DNA of 64,000 nucleotides from Chrysoporthe austroafricana (lineage: Eukaryota > Ascomycota > Sordariomycetes > Diaporthales > Cryphonectriaceae), in contig JYIP02000001.1 in NCBI GenBank assembly GCA_001051155.2, positions 3,162,001 to 3,226,000 on the forward strand, written 5' to 3'. The notes under the pieces are model-generated. The model saw only the letters and a list, made by a program, of their open reading frames with translations, did no database searches and was not told where the DNA came from. A program made the translations under genes and the position numbers. Positions 13,950 through 26,897 of this stretch are shown here, piece after piece; within the stretch, counting starts at the first letter, position 1; every line of letters begins with the position of its first letter.

Positions 13950-16650
13950 TTTTTTCGAAATTGCATACGCTTTCGTTAATTGGAAACTTTTAGCCAATCG
14001 ATATGAAAAAACGAAGCAGAATTTCAAGAAAGCTAATGCATTTTTGCAAAAAGCAAAGGTATAAGTAATTAAGTAAGGATAGCTTTTACTGCTTAAATAT
14101 TGGATTCAAAAAAGAAGAAAGTCGAATTTCGATAAGAATTTATTTTAATAAATAAGAGAGAATAATACATTCTAAGAGGATTTTTCCAAATATTGCAAAT
14201 TTCGAAAGCTTGCCGAAACGATAACGGAAAAAGAGCGATAATAAATATTTATAGAAATAAACGAAAGCGAAAATACCTTTTAACTTAATAATCCAGAAAA
14301 TTTGTTAAAAGAATTGGCTTAGCAATAATTTATCGAAAATCGAAAATATTATATATTTGAATATATTAATACTAATAGCGGAATTAAATATATTTATTTA
14401 TTACGATATTTAACCGAAAACCCAGATTTCAAATTTATTAATAAATCCGGGAATTTTTCAATTATAATAAGAAGAATAAATAAAGGTAAAAGAAAATAAC
14501 TAGTTTCAGAAAATAAATATATTTCTTTTTCCTTAACGAAAGCTTAAAATCGGAATATTTCCAAATAAAATTCTATTATAGCTATCCCGGCTAATTTTAT
14601 AAACTTTATAATAAAAAGCATACTAATGCCCCAATCGGGTTTATCAGACTATTCGCAGCTTTTCGGGAAAAAAAATTATAAAGAAAAAAGATTAGATAAG
14701 AAAAAATCGGATAATCTTATTATTATCTTTCAGAAATATCCGACTCTTTCCCTTTTAATTACTGGCTTATTGGATTAATTTTTATAACGATTCGAAATAA
14801 AAGCAATTTATTAAAACGGCTTTATTTCGGAAAGGGCAATACGTATTGAGTTTAAGAAAATGCTCCGATTGCAATAAGCTTTTAATATGCAAGCGCTTTA
14901 ATCGGAACTTATTAAAGAACCCTTTCCCGTTTCGGCTATAAAATATTATATTAATAACGGATATTGCTTTATTAGACTAGCATTTCCTAATGCTAAGGAA
15001 CGTATCCGGCAAATATTTATATTAAGGGCAAGAAATTAATTAGATTAAAAATTATTTTCGGGTTCCGAACCGGATATTGAAATTAATTCTAATTTCCAAG
15101 AAGAACTAGTTAATAAGCCAGATAAATTACCGGATTTATCGGATTTTAGCAATAATGAAAGCAATAATTCTCGAAACTTATTATTTAGTTATAAGCAACT
15201 CAAAAATCTCCGAGCTTATTAACTTAATTTATTTGAATTTATAGCATTACTTATTAATATTAATAGGGAATTTAAGGATATAGTTATAAAGCAATTCCGA
15301 TTTTACGAGAATTAGAATAATTATATTAATTTAATAATTGTATCCATTATAAATAATAAAATTATTATCTGGAAAAACTTTTAAGCTTTTATAAACCGGT
15401 ATAAGATATATATAGCCAGAAATATAGAATATGCTAAATATTTCAGCTTTTATTTACTTATTTGCTTAGTTAAAATAGCATATATTTAGTTCTATTTTAT
15501 ATTATCTTTTTAAGAATATAATGATTTTACTTTGCATAAGTATAATTAAAGCTAATAGAAAAAGTAATTGAAAAAAGATTTCTTTATATTGCAGAAAACT
15601 ATAAAAGACTTGTTAAACGCTTAATAATATTCTAGGAAAGATATACGAAATAACCGTAATATTCTGGAATTTATTTATTATATCTATCGATTTACTAAGC
15701 TAGCCGAATATCCAAATTCGTATTTGGCTAGAAATATTTAGGATCGGATCGATAAAGAATTAATAACTAAATATTTCGATAGATTTAATCGAAATGAAAA
15801 TGCAAGGGATTTCGAAAAATATCTTAAAGCAAAATAAGAAATATAATATATTTTCGAATTAGACCGTATAATAAAATTATTTCGTAAACTTGCGCAATTA
15901 ATATAAAGAATTATATAATCGGCTATTAATCTTCCCAATATTAATATTCATTTCTTAGCCAATATATTCCTAGAATGCTTTAGAAAATTCAGGCTTTAAA
16001 GACTTGAATATTCATTTCGCTTAATAAAGATATTTAATTAGTTAAATCTATTTAAAGGCATTAGATATATCCCGGAATACGAATTCCGAAAGCTTTTATT
16101 AGAATAATAGCGAAAGCTAATAGATATTCGGAACCAATTACGGGAACGGATAGCTAGATAATAAAATATCTCTAATACGGCTAAGAAGATATTAACTAAT
16201 ATTATAGATAATAGCAGAAGTTTAATTTCAAAAAACCGAAATTTCCAACCGCGCTTTTATTATCGATTCGTACGAAAAGATATTAAAAAACGTTTTATCC
16301 AATTAACCTTAACAAATTTCAATATCGATAACGGAAAATTGCAATATAATCTAGATAAAAAGGATAAACTAGCTCGAAAAGGTTATTTTCCTATAAATAA
16401 TAATTTATTTATAGCGGATAGCGATAAATATAATAAAGAGACCGAAAATAGCAAAAACTTATAAAGGTAAGAAAATGAATTGGAAGAATAAGCTAATAAG
16501 AAAAATATAATAATCGAAAACGATATTTAAATTTTTCGAACCGAAAAGGCAAAACTATCGGTAAACGAAAGCATATTTTATATCAAATACTCTATATAAC
16601 TATCTAATTAGCTATAAAATTTTCCTAAAATCGATATATAGAAAAGAAAA
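13950..16650 (+). pseudogene. gag-like ORF remnant, copy B
   Basis: A long plus-strand reading with TAA/TAG stops where Gln is expected. The predicted protein is Asn/Lys/Glu-rich and hydrophilic. There is no recognisable CCHC knuckle. Gag identity is inferred from position upstream of the protease. The minus-strand open frame at 15738-15938 is a shadow of this region. Confidence 0.5.
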
Positions 16651-16699
16651 ATCTTGGGATATAATATTTTTATATTTATAATTAAGCCTTATTAAAGTA

Positions 16700-19600
16700 G
16701 CAGCTATATATATATAAGAGCTGCAGCTAAAGCATACCCGAATGGGCCGGATATAAAAGTTTATATCGATATAAGCGCTAGTTATTATGCTATTGCCGAA
16801 AAATTGCTAATGCAATTCCTTAAAGCGAAAATAAATTGGAATATAAAGGCTAAGCTTAAAGGCATAAGCTAATTACTAGCAAAAAGTTAAGCTAAATTCG
16901 ATTTGTATTTCCAGGGCAATAAATATAGCTATTTACTTATATTTTATATTCGAATAAAAACTTGAATATTAAATCGATTAAAAATAAATATCTTATTAAA
17001 ATAAGAATATAATATTCTTTACGAATTGAATATTCTAAATTTAGAATCGTTTATACAATTTAATTATTTTAATAATGCTATAATAAAAATAGAAATATTT
17101 GCCCGAATGCTAATATAATTCCGGCAAGCAAAAGCTGCAATTATTATAATAATATTGCTCAAATCTTATAAATTAATTCCTATTAATATTAAGCGAATCC
17201 TAAAAACGTAATTTTTCTATTCAAACCGAAATAGAAAAAGTAAATGAATTGCTTAATAAGCTATTAAATTAAAGAAGTTCTAATAACGAATTAAATAACA
17301 ACCCTTTTAAAGATTCAGAAAAACTAACTTTTAAAGATAATCGAACTATTTTAAACGGATTATATAATTCTACTAGCAAATTACAATAACTATTACTATA
17401 TTATGCAATAATATTTCTTTTAATAAATTAAAAACGGATTATAGCTTTCAGAAAAGCTAAATTCAAACTAATTGTTATTTATTAAGTATATTTTCTAATA
17501 AATTGCGGAAATTATTAGAAAATAGCTAGAAGAGTATTAATTCCCGGATATAGAGATTCTCGAAATAAGAAATTATTTCGAAAATAATAATAAATTAGGG
17601 ATTCGAAAAGATAAAGCTATTAAGGAATCGGAAATTGATTTCGGTATATATATTTGCAAGCATTTACCGGAATTTCTTTATAAAATTATAAAATTAATAC
17701 GAGTATACGCTAGAATTTTCAAAAATATAAATCCTATTAATATGCCAATCGATTAATAAATAAAGGTTAATTTAATCGAAAAATAGCAGAACTAGAAAAT
17801 AGGATAAAAGCTATATTATTTAAATAAGGAAAATTAAGAAATAATTAACGAAATTTTGAATAAATTATATTAATAAAATCGAATTAAATAAATTATAAAT
17901 GCAATGCTATTTGGTTTATTAATTTTTATAATTTGGAAGAATATAAATAACCAGAAAAAAAAATATATAATAATTAATTTATATGCTTTAAATAAAATCT
18001 TAATTCCTAATACTTACCCTTTGCTATTATAGCAAGAAATTATTAAATAGCTAAGAAAAAAAATATATATTACAGTAATAAATATATAATAATTTTTTTA
18101 TTAATTCCTAATATATCCAGATTATAAAAACCGATTTATTATTATTAATTATTATAATTAAAAAAGGATAAAAGTTTTATTTATAAGATTTCGAAATTTA
18201 TTATCCTATATTTAACGTTTTATAAATTAATTCTTACAATTATATTACAAATTTGTTTCCGTTTTTATAAATAATATTATTATTTATTCAATTATAGAAT
18301 AAGATTACTTGCGATATTTACAAATTATTTTCTCGTTATTTTTACGCAAAAATATTTTATTAGCTGGACTCAAATCGTTTCTTAGATATCTTTTAGTCCA
18401 GATTTTAGGATTCAAAATAAATAAATTCGGAATTTCCAATATAGAATACCGGATGCAAGCTATTCGCAATCTGGAATTCCCTAAAATACTCTAGCAATTG
18501 GAAAGATTTATCGGATTTATAGGATATTTACGCTATTTAATTCCTAAATATAATTATAGAATTAATCTATTTCAGAAAAAGAAAATTAGAATACTAAGCA
18601 AAGCTTGCTAATCGAATTATTTATTTTCAAGTATAAGATAACGAAATTATATTACGCAAGCTATTTTCTATCTAATATTAAACGAAATTAATAGTTTTTA
18701 CGATTTCAAAATAGCTTTAGAAGTTAAAAATGCTTTATTTTATTATATTTCAAATAAATTTCTTTTTATCTAGCTAGATATATTTAAAGAAATAGAATTT
18801 TCAAGCATTATTTTCTAATTAATAAACGATTATATATAAAACGGAATATTGCTAATAGCAAATATAGCCGTATAATTAATCCTTTATTTAAGCAAAACGA
18901 TTAATAAGGCAAAACGAAAGTACTGGCTTATAGAATTAAAAATAGCTTATTTAATATAGCTAATACGAAAACTATAAACGATAATAAAATCGAACCGAAT
19001 TAAGCCAGTTTATATCTTTACTAATTATATAGCGATAATTAATATTATTTATTCGTTATCTATAAATATAATAAATAAGATTAAAGCAAATATGCGGCTA
19101 ATTCTTATTTCGGAATATTTGAGCCAATTCGACTTGAAAGCATATTATATACTAAGAAAGTCGAATATTCTTGCAAATGCTATATCAAGATTACTATTTA
19201 CCCAGAAACCTATCAATAATAAAGGCATTCTAAACAAAATATAAGAAGACGAACTTATCCAGATTTTCAGTAAAATATTTATGGATAGCGAAATAAAAAG
19301 GCGTATTAAGAAAAAATACGAAAAATACCCTTTATAATTCAAAATAATCGAATAATTAAAAAACTTAAACAAAATTGCCCGATTACTTTTTACATTAAAT
19401 TATAATAACTTATTATTTCTTAAAGATTATTATAAGAAATAATAATTATGCATTCCGAATAAAATAGCATTAAATTTTATTAAAAAAGCTTATAATAGAA
19501 AATACTATTTCGGTATAAACCGTATATAATACGACTTAATAAATCGATTTATTATTAAATACTATTATACTAAAATACGTAATTATATATCGATATATCG

Positions 19601-21010
19601 AGCTTATAATAAAAATAAAAACGATTTATAACAACTTTTAAAGAAAATGCAGCTTATATTATTTCTATTAATTCTATTTTATACTATTATTATAAACTTT
19701 ATTATAAAATTACCGATAATATTATTTACAAATATTATATAAGCTTTAGCTAAAATGCTATTCCTGGATATATTTCTTATAATTATAAATAAATATTCCA
19801 AAATTACAATTATTATATTAAGCAATGCAATATATATTATATCAAATTAAATAACCTTTATTTTACCGATATTTTATATTACTAGCTAAAGAATATTTAA
19901 AAGGATTATTTTAGATAGAAATTCGAAATTCTTATCGGAATTCTGGAAATATTTATAAAAGGCTATCGGAACGAAATTTGCTTATTCTACTGCTTCGTAT
20001 TTATAAACGGATAAGCAATTTGAAATAAAAAACCGAATAATTGAAATAGCAATTCGACATTTTATAATTGCTTATTCTAATACAAAATAAACCGAAATAA
20101 TACCGGCATTATAATTTAACCTAAATAATACGTATAACCGAATTACAAAATATTTAGCTAGCCAAATGCTATTCGGATTTAATTTATTATCGGGCTAATA
20201 AATAAAGAATATAATATTTTTAATAAAAGAAAGTTTCCAGGAAAAAGCTTAATTTTTTATTGCCGAAATGCAAATAATAGCTAAATTGCAATATAATAAG
20301 CATTATTGCTAAATAGTTTTCGAATTAAATAATTGGATATATATTCGTTTGGGTTACGAGTATTTATTGCTAAATAACTTATTTCTGAAATTTTTATAAT
20401 AAAAGATAAAATTTTTCCAGATTATTTGAAAAATAAAAAACTTAGCATATAAATTAAAATTAGCTCTTTATATAAATATCTATTTAATAATTTCAGTAAT
20501 ATAATTAATGCTTATAAACTTTCTTAAGACGGACTTTTATAAACGTAACTTTATATATTAAAATCTAGTAAATATGCTAGAAAATCCGAATATCGAAAAG
20601 TATTTGGAAAATTACCGATATTATAAGCTAGAAAAGATAATTAGCTGCTATAAGCGAAAATATAAATATAATCCGCGCAGAATTAAATATTTAATAAAAT
20701 GGATAAATTACTCTAGCTATTATAATATATAAATATTTCGTAATGCTTTAAATGCGAACGAAATAATACGTAATTTCGAACGGAAATGCGAAATTATAGC
20801 CGAATTGCAGGAAAAAGCAAAGCGAAAGCAGCTATTAATGGAAGAAATCTTTAAACCGGGAAATATTATCGTAATTGCCTTACGAAAACGAAATAAGCCA
20901 AAGCGCAACTTACAAATAGAAAATATATTGAAATAAGCTAATTTATTTGCTTTAAGAAATCGAAAGAACCCGCAATATAATAAGCGCGTATTAAAGTAAG
21001 GGCAATTGCT
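16700..21010 (+). pseudogene. pol remnant (PR-RT-RNH-INT-chromodomain), copy B
   Basis: Protease: VYIDISASYYAIAE near 16762-16800, with DISA in place of DTGA. RT: the palm motif FINNIIIYS (normally FxDDIxIYS) near 18265-18290, followed by the RT connection region, open at 18309-18494 (LGFKINKFG, YRMQAIRNLEFPK). RNase H follows, then an integrase zinc-binding region near 19560-19620 with His and Cys mostly turned to Tyr, and the integrase core with LDRNSKFLSEFW near 19910-19950. Chromodomain: IKYLIKWINY near 20680-20710. Stops are RIP-type. Confidence 0.8.
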
Positions 21011-21059
21011 AAATAAAGCAAGTGAATTTCTAGCAAATGCAAAAAGCTATTATTTTGTA

Positions 21060-21589
21060 AACTGCTAGTAAATTCATTTTATTTTCCTTTTCCTATTAGC
21101 GCGCTTATAATTATTATCTTTATTTATCCATTATAATTAGCCGTATTGCCCTATTATTATTACTTTTTATTATATTTTTAAATATTATTTTTAAATATTA
21201 AGTTAGTATTATTATTAATTTCGTTTTATTTTGCTAAGCTTTTATAAACTTGTAAGGATTATATTAATAAAGCTATTAATATTATTAAAACTAAAATATA
21301 TTATGCAATTATTAAATCGTATTTTTCCGTAAATGCTTTGCTATAAAACCAAAATTGATAAGAAACGGTATATTTAGCTATACTTAATTTTTATGCGATA
21401 TTATACTCTATATCCCAAAAGGAACTTTCTAAAGTTTGCTAAAAAAATAAGATTATATAATATGCTAAATACGTTTATAAAGTATCGCTTAAAAACCGCT
21501 TTTCTTTGGAAAGATATTAATAAGCTATATATTTATATAATAGCGAAAGCTATTTCTACTGTAATATTTATATAATGAAAAACTATTTA
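21060..21589 (+). other. Non-coding stretch between pol and extra ORF of copy B
   Basis: AT-rich sequence after the pol stop. A 60-codon open frame at 21393-21575 is in a different frame from the extra ORF and has no recognisable motif. Nothing else is seen. Confidence 0.4.
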
Positions 21590-23130
21590 AGCAATTTCCT
21601 TTGCTATTAAAAAACTTATATAATAGCCTTTCGTTAAGCATTAATTAATAAAGGTTATACCGATATAATAAACTGAGAAATCGAATATAATATTTATATC
21701 CTTAATATTAAGCTAAATAGCAGCGATATTAATCGGCTGCTAATTACTGAAAAAGCCCAAGAACTTATTTTATAATATTTTATACTATTGTAAATTAACC
21801 TCTCTAGCTTTATTTACAAAAAATAAGAGCTTTATCCAAATACCCTTACCGGTACGGATATTATTATAAGCAAAAATACAAATAACGGATTAATAAATAA
21901 CTTTATTAAAAGAATATTATCTGAATTTATTCCGAATTCATTTACCGTTTGTAATCCTATTCCTGCTTTATATACTCTATTAATAGCTTATTGCATTCTA
22001 TTTCCTATTATAATATTGAAAAATAATCGCTTACGAGATAAGCATAGCCGTTATATTAAAAATAAAGCTAGATAAACGATATTAAATAATTATAATAACT
22101 TTATTAAAAGGGAAATAAATACTATATATTATATAATTAATATAGCAGAAATTATTATAATTTACAAATATAGTTATAATATAGCCTTTGCTATTTGGAA
22201 GAAAATAACCAAAAATATTAAGCCAATTTTAGCTAAGCTTAAAGCTCCCGAGCTTATTATACCAGTCGCTAATCTAAGCCTATCTGCTATAATAGAACGA
22301 AATTTCATAATACTAGCCAAATGCTATCGAATTATAAATAATATTATCGACTTAACCGAAAATAATTTACTGAATACAGCTAATCTATTAGCTATATTAA
22401 ATAAGGTTCTTTAAGCTAATATTAATAGCATTTTGCCTTTGCGAATTACGTTTCGCGCTATTCCTGCTTTATCTATCAAATATAACCCTAAATCCAAAAT
22501 TATTAAGGCCGAAATCGCAATATATTACCGTACGCTAGCTTTTTATATATCTAAAGAATATATATATTATAATTTTACTTAGAGAAATAATTTAGGCATT
22601 AACTATCTTTACGTTATTAATAGCTTTACTATTTATAATAATATTAAGTTCGGCATTATCGGAATTTACGATAATCGCATTTAGTACTTTTTCCCTTTTA
22701 TTATAGGAAAATATATATACGAATTCGTTACCTAATTCCGTAATTTTAATCTTATTATCTTATCCAATTAATCGGGCTTATATTTCATTATAAACTAAAT
22801 TTTCCGTTTCGAATACGATTTCAAGGCTATCAAGATCGTTTTTATTAAAAACGATATGAATTACGACTTTAACGCTATTTTTTAGAAATAAGCTAACGAA
22901 AATAAGAACTATTTCAGCGCTGCCCGGTCTTTATAATGCTAAGATCGCATAATAAATTTCAAATCCTATATCTAAGCGTATAGGCTAGTTAAGATTTTGC
23001 AACTTAATATTTATAATTATACCGACTTTTGCGATTATATCGGAAAAGAAGAACTATTTGCTATATTCCCTCGCAATTTATTAAACCTTAAAGCTATTAT
23101 TAAAGCCCGAAAAGTTATTCTTAATTAATA
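21590..23130 (+). pseudogene. Extra ORF downstream of pol in copy B, unrecognised
   Basis: One plus-strand frame stays readable for about 510 codons, with scattered TAA and TAG stops at plausible Gln positions. Recognisable pieces include LSAIIERNFIILAKCYR, NSFTIYNNIKFGIIGIYDN and LFAIFPRNLLNLKAIIKARK. It begins about 0.6 kb after the pol stop and ends about 0.7 kb before the 3' LTR. I do not recognise the family. It has no clear signal peptide or membrane segment that would suggest an envelope protein. It could be a third ORF of the retrotransposon, a captured host gene, or a relic of another inserted element. Confidence 0.5.
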
Positions 23131-23810
23131 AATATAGCTATTATTTATTGATATAATATTATTAATAGCATATAATATTGCTTTTTTCTAATAATTTATA
23201 AATTTAGCTATTTATATTGAAAATTGGCTATAATATTGTTATATAACAATTATATATAGCTATCGGCTTTGCATATTAATATATCCTATTATAATTTCAT
23301 TTCATATTTATTATTATTATATTTACTTAATACCTTATTATTTAAAAGCTATATTTTTTACTAATATTTACAAATAATTTTGGTCTTTAATTATATTTGT
23401 ATCAAATATTTCGGCAGTAAATACAATTAAGCATTACCGAAATATATTTGGATATCGGCCAGCCTTATTATATATAAATACTATATATATCTATTTATCC
23501 CAAGCATAAACCGATTGTAATAGAGGATCAATTCTAAACCTTTAGCATAAGCAGGTTTTCTTTTAGTTCCCGGTATAGGCATATTTATTATTCAAATCCC
23601 CGGCATAAGTACGTTTACTTATTAAAATTCTAGCACGAATCGGCTTTATAAAACGATTATTATTTCCTATATAATCTCTTTTATCCAATAATGCTATTAT
23701 GCTTTTCCTTGCTATATAACCCAGAGTTTTACTATATCGTACTACTGCTATTTAAAATATTTCTGATAGTTAGCTTCTTTTGTAAATAAAGGTTATAAAA
23801 GGCTAGCAAT
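23131..23810 (+). other. 3' non-coding part of copy B
   Basis: AT-rich sequence between the extra ORF and the 3' LTR. No ORF, motif or nested element was recognised. Confidence 0.4.
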
Positions 23811-24017
23811 TAATAGCAAAACCTATAAATAAGATAAATTCGTAATAGATTCGCTTAGTAAATTTATAGTAAATCCTTTAGTAAATACGTAGTGAATTTA
23901 CTAGGTAAATGCTATACCTTTACCGGAGGGCTTATATAATGCCCTAATAGGCTTTAACGTAGTTTACTTTCTTGGAAAAACTATGCTTTATAATATATTT
24001 CAGTACGTTTACTATCA
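23811..24017 (+). repeat. 3' LTR of copy B
   Basis: 207 bp, beginning TAATAGCAAAACC and ending GTTTACTATCA. It is less mutated than the 5' LTR. It is followed directly by ATAAAGCAAG, where C's integrase reading resumes. Confidence 0.85.
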
Positions 24018-25300
24018 ATAAAGCAAGAGAACTCAATATAATTATCAGGATTTCTAATAATAAAAAAAAACCGGAAGATATAATAGCGAAAGAACAAAAC
24101 GAATATATCAAAAATATATATAATATACTTGCATACGGCTATTAGGGAATCAGAGCTATATATGAAAGAATCAAGAAATACTAGAACTTTCTAGGCTTTA
24201 GGAAAAGAATTGAAAATATTTTACGAAAATATAATAGCTATAAGAAAAACAAAATCGAATATTATAAGCCTTATAGATTATTTCAATTATTTCCTATCCT
24301 AAAAACAATTTAGCAATCTATTAGCTAGGATTTTATTATTAAGCTATTTCTTTTACGAAAACCCTTAATTAAAATGCAATATAATAATATCCTAATAGTA
24401 ATTTACAAACTGAATAAGTATACTTATTTCCTCTTTTATAAAGAAAGCAGTATAGCAAAAGACTTTGTATATATATTTTTGAAAACGGTTATAGCCAATT
24501 ATAGCATATTTAAAGAAATTATTTCCGATAAAAATAGGAAATTTATATTCAATTTCTGGATTTCATTTATAAAACTATTCGGAATATAATAAAAAATATT
24601 TATAATATTTTACTTGCAAACAAATAAATAAACAGAACGAATAAACTAGATTATTAAATAATATTTACGATATTATATAAACTATAAGCAAAATAATTAA
24701 ATCGATTTGCTATTATTAATGCAATTCGTATATAATAGTATAAATACGAATATAATAAAGAAATTACTATTTTACGCATTTTATAGCTATAATCCGATAG
24801 CCTATTACGATAAATTGCTAAAAGCAAATGCAAAAATAACAGAAAAACGAATTAAAAGAATTAAGAAAATTTAAGAAAAATTTTAGAAAAAATTAAAATT
24901 CGTACAAAAAAGAATAATAAAATATATTAATTCTAAAAAGATTAAAAGACTAATCCTATAAGAAAAGGATAAAGTCTATTTTATTCGATAAAAAGAATAT
25001 ATTAAAATAATAAAACCCTTTTATTTATTGGATTATAAGAAATTAGAATTATTCAGAATTTTAAAGAAAATTTCAGATATTAATTTTAAACTTGTATTAT
25101 TTTATAAAATAAGGATCTATCCAATTTTTTATATCTTATTCCTTAAACTAATATCAAAATCGGTTAAAACAAACGAAATAATATAAGTTAATAATAACGA
25201 ACCCGAATACGAAATCGAACGAATTTTCCGATATCGAAAATAACCCAAAAATAAGAAATACCTAATTAAATAGAAAGAATATTACCCGAACGAAAATAGC
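24018..25300 (+). pseudogene. pol remnant part 2 (integrase, chromodomain), element C
   Basis: This continues the pol frame broken at 13361. The integrase core includes a decayed DRN-KFIFNFW block near 24525-24560 (normally DRDxKFxSxFW), and the open stretch 24374-24589 is part of it. A chromodomain-like EYEIERIF segment follows near 25205. The Asp-Asp-Glu residues are partly lost and stops are frequent. Confidence 0.75.
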
Positions 25301-25379
25301 TAAAAACCGGTTAGCAATCTAAATAATGCATAGCAAGCACTTAGTAATTATTAGAAAAAATAATTAACTTGCTAGCTAG

Positions 25380-25647
25380 AAAAAGAGCCAGAAAAGCTTA
25401 AAATAATTTCGGATTCCGCAATCAGATTAATACTAGCCTAGTTAATATCAGGACCGAATTATTGCAAAACGGTATCCAGGTCGAAACTTTCGGGAAAAAG
25501 ACCTTCAGGAACTAGGACTTCCGCAACGCAATACTCGGCTTCGGCTTTACAACTCTCCTCGGCCGCCTTTTCAGCTTCTAATCTTTCCAGCTTTTCAAAA
25601 TTAGATAAACTATAGCAAAACGCCTTAGCCATTCGCTCTTATTATAT
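25380..25647 (-). pseudogene. Antisense ORF of element C, C-terminal piece
   Basis: Read on the minus strand this stretch is charged and helix-rich (for example LSNFEKLERLEAEKAAEES), rich in Glu, Lys and Ala. It lies between the chromodomain and the point where element E is inserted. The frame continues on the far side of E (32968-33349) with KLKNKIESLEDKLI, a heptad-like coiled-coil segment. The position and polarity match the antisense Zn2Cys6 ORF of E, F and G, but a cysteine cluster cannot be read with confidence in this copy. Confidence 0.45.
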
Positions 25648-26061
25648 TGTTATGAACGCTGCAGCAATCCTAGGATACGCCGTAAAGTCAAAAGGTTTAT
25701 GCTAATAAGAGCGGTGCCAAATATAAGCCTTAAATACCGAAATATTTCAATAGGGTTCGAATACAATATTTATAAGCCAATATGGCTATCAATAGTAAGG
25801 TTCAATTGATACTTAAATTGATAACTAAAAAATTATCTATCTATCCGACTAGTAATCCTTCTAGCCTTATATATCTAGTCTTTCAGTCCTTGGCTTATAG
25901 TTGCTTACCGGGGCTTGCTGCTGCTTACTGAGTTTCGGTAAGCTGGGCTAAGCCCTAATAACCCTAACCCTAAGTTACATAATCTCTGCGGGGTATGCAT
26001 CCCCATTATCTGGCTTGGGTCCTATTCGGGATTTCTTCTTTCTGCATATTGGTTTATAATA
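25648..26061 (-). repeat. 3' LTR of element E
   Basis: 414 bp. On the plus strand it starts TGTTATGAACGCTGCAGC and ends GGTTTATAATA (mutated GGTTCATAACA). It contains the telomere-like CCCTAACCCTAA near 25965 and a TATA-like motif (minus strand). Confidence 0.9.
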
Positions 26062-26149
26062 TTATCCCCTTTCTATCGGGTATTGTCCTTAATACTATTC
26101 CGTAAATGCCCCTGTACGGTAGGCTTCTCTTTACGCTTTCTTAATCAAG

Positions 26150-26800
26150 ATGTCCTATAGGGTTATTAAGTTTTGTAATCTTATGTCTACTCTTTCTTCC
26201 AAGAGCCTTGCCCGCTTTGAGCGATTTTCGTTTATCGAGTCCCGGGAATACAAAATCATGCCTTATTCGTTTTATCTTGAAAAAGGCTTATTATGCCGCA
26301 TAATAGATAGGGTTAAGAGTTGTTCCAATTATACGAAAAGGGGGCGTTCTTGTAATGCCGGGCGGGTCCCGTTATCGTTTCGTAAATTCCCTATCTAATT
26401 CGTTTTTCTTGTTTTTTCCCCTAATCTTATCGTAATATTACGGGTTACCGATAAGCTGTCCCGGATCGATAGTCGTAAGGTTAAGGAAGAAAGGCGGCTT
26501 CTAGAGCTTTAGTCTTGCATATCCGAATCCTTAGCTCGTCTTGTACGGCTGAAAAAGCAATGCCGTTTCTTTCAGGAAAAAGGAATAAAGTTAGTAAATC
26601 AAGGTCTGGAAGAGGAAAAGCGCAATCGTATGGCTGTCAAGGTACAGGCAGTAATTTCCGAAAAGTCCGCAGCTAACATTGCGGATCCTTCCTTTAGCGA
26701 TTTTGATTGGAATTCCGTAAGTATTAGTAATTCTGTAATAGATTAGTTTAGTTTTCTGGGTAAAGCCGGTTTTTATCCCGAACCGGGGCAATCTTCTTAA
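26150..26800 (+). pseudogene. Antisense Zn2Cys6-type ORF of element E
   Basis: This plus-strand reading runs opposite to the element's gag-pol. It starts at an ATG 88 bp inside the 3' LTR and ends before the chromodomain, about 217 codons. At 26264-26353 the six cluster positions fit C-x2-C-x6-C-x8-C-x2-C-x6-C, the spacing of fungal Zn2Cys6 DNA-binding domains. Here positions 1, 2 and 5 are Tyr (TGT to TAT) and 3, 4 and 6 are Cys. Basic residues (TKRGR) lie between the last two. A charged, helix-prone part follows (KKQCRFFQEKGIKLVNQ). One TAA interrupts after 82 codons. Role inferred: DNA-binding regulator carried by the element. No expression evidence is available. Confidence 0.65.
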
Positions 26801-26897
26801 GTAAGTAAGGCCCTTATGGGCTTATTTTCTTTTATTGCTACTTATCTAAGTACTTTGCTAATGCCCGGGATGCATTTTGTAAGTTGGACTTAAATTC

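Larger units (their letters stand above)
13362..24017 (+). mobile_element. Ty3/Gypsy copy B (family 1), inserted in element C
   Basis: A complete plus-strand element of 10656 bp with 207 bp LTRs. It splits C's integrase: TTAGTTAATAA on the left and AATAAAGCAAG on the right rejoin into C sequence, leaving an AATAA-like target duplication of 4-5 bp. The order is LTR, leader repeats, gag-like ORF, protease, RT, RNase H, integrase, chromodomain, then a further 2.8 kb with an extra ORF before the 3' LTR. Heavy RIP-type mutation inactivates it. Confidence 0.85.
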
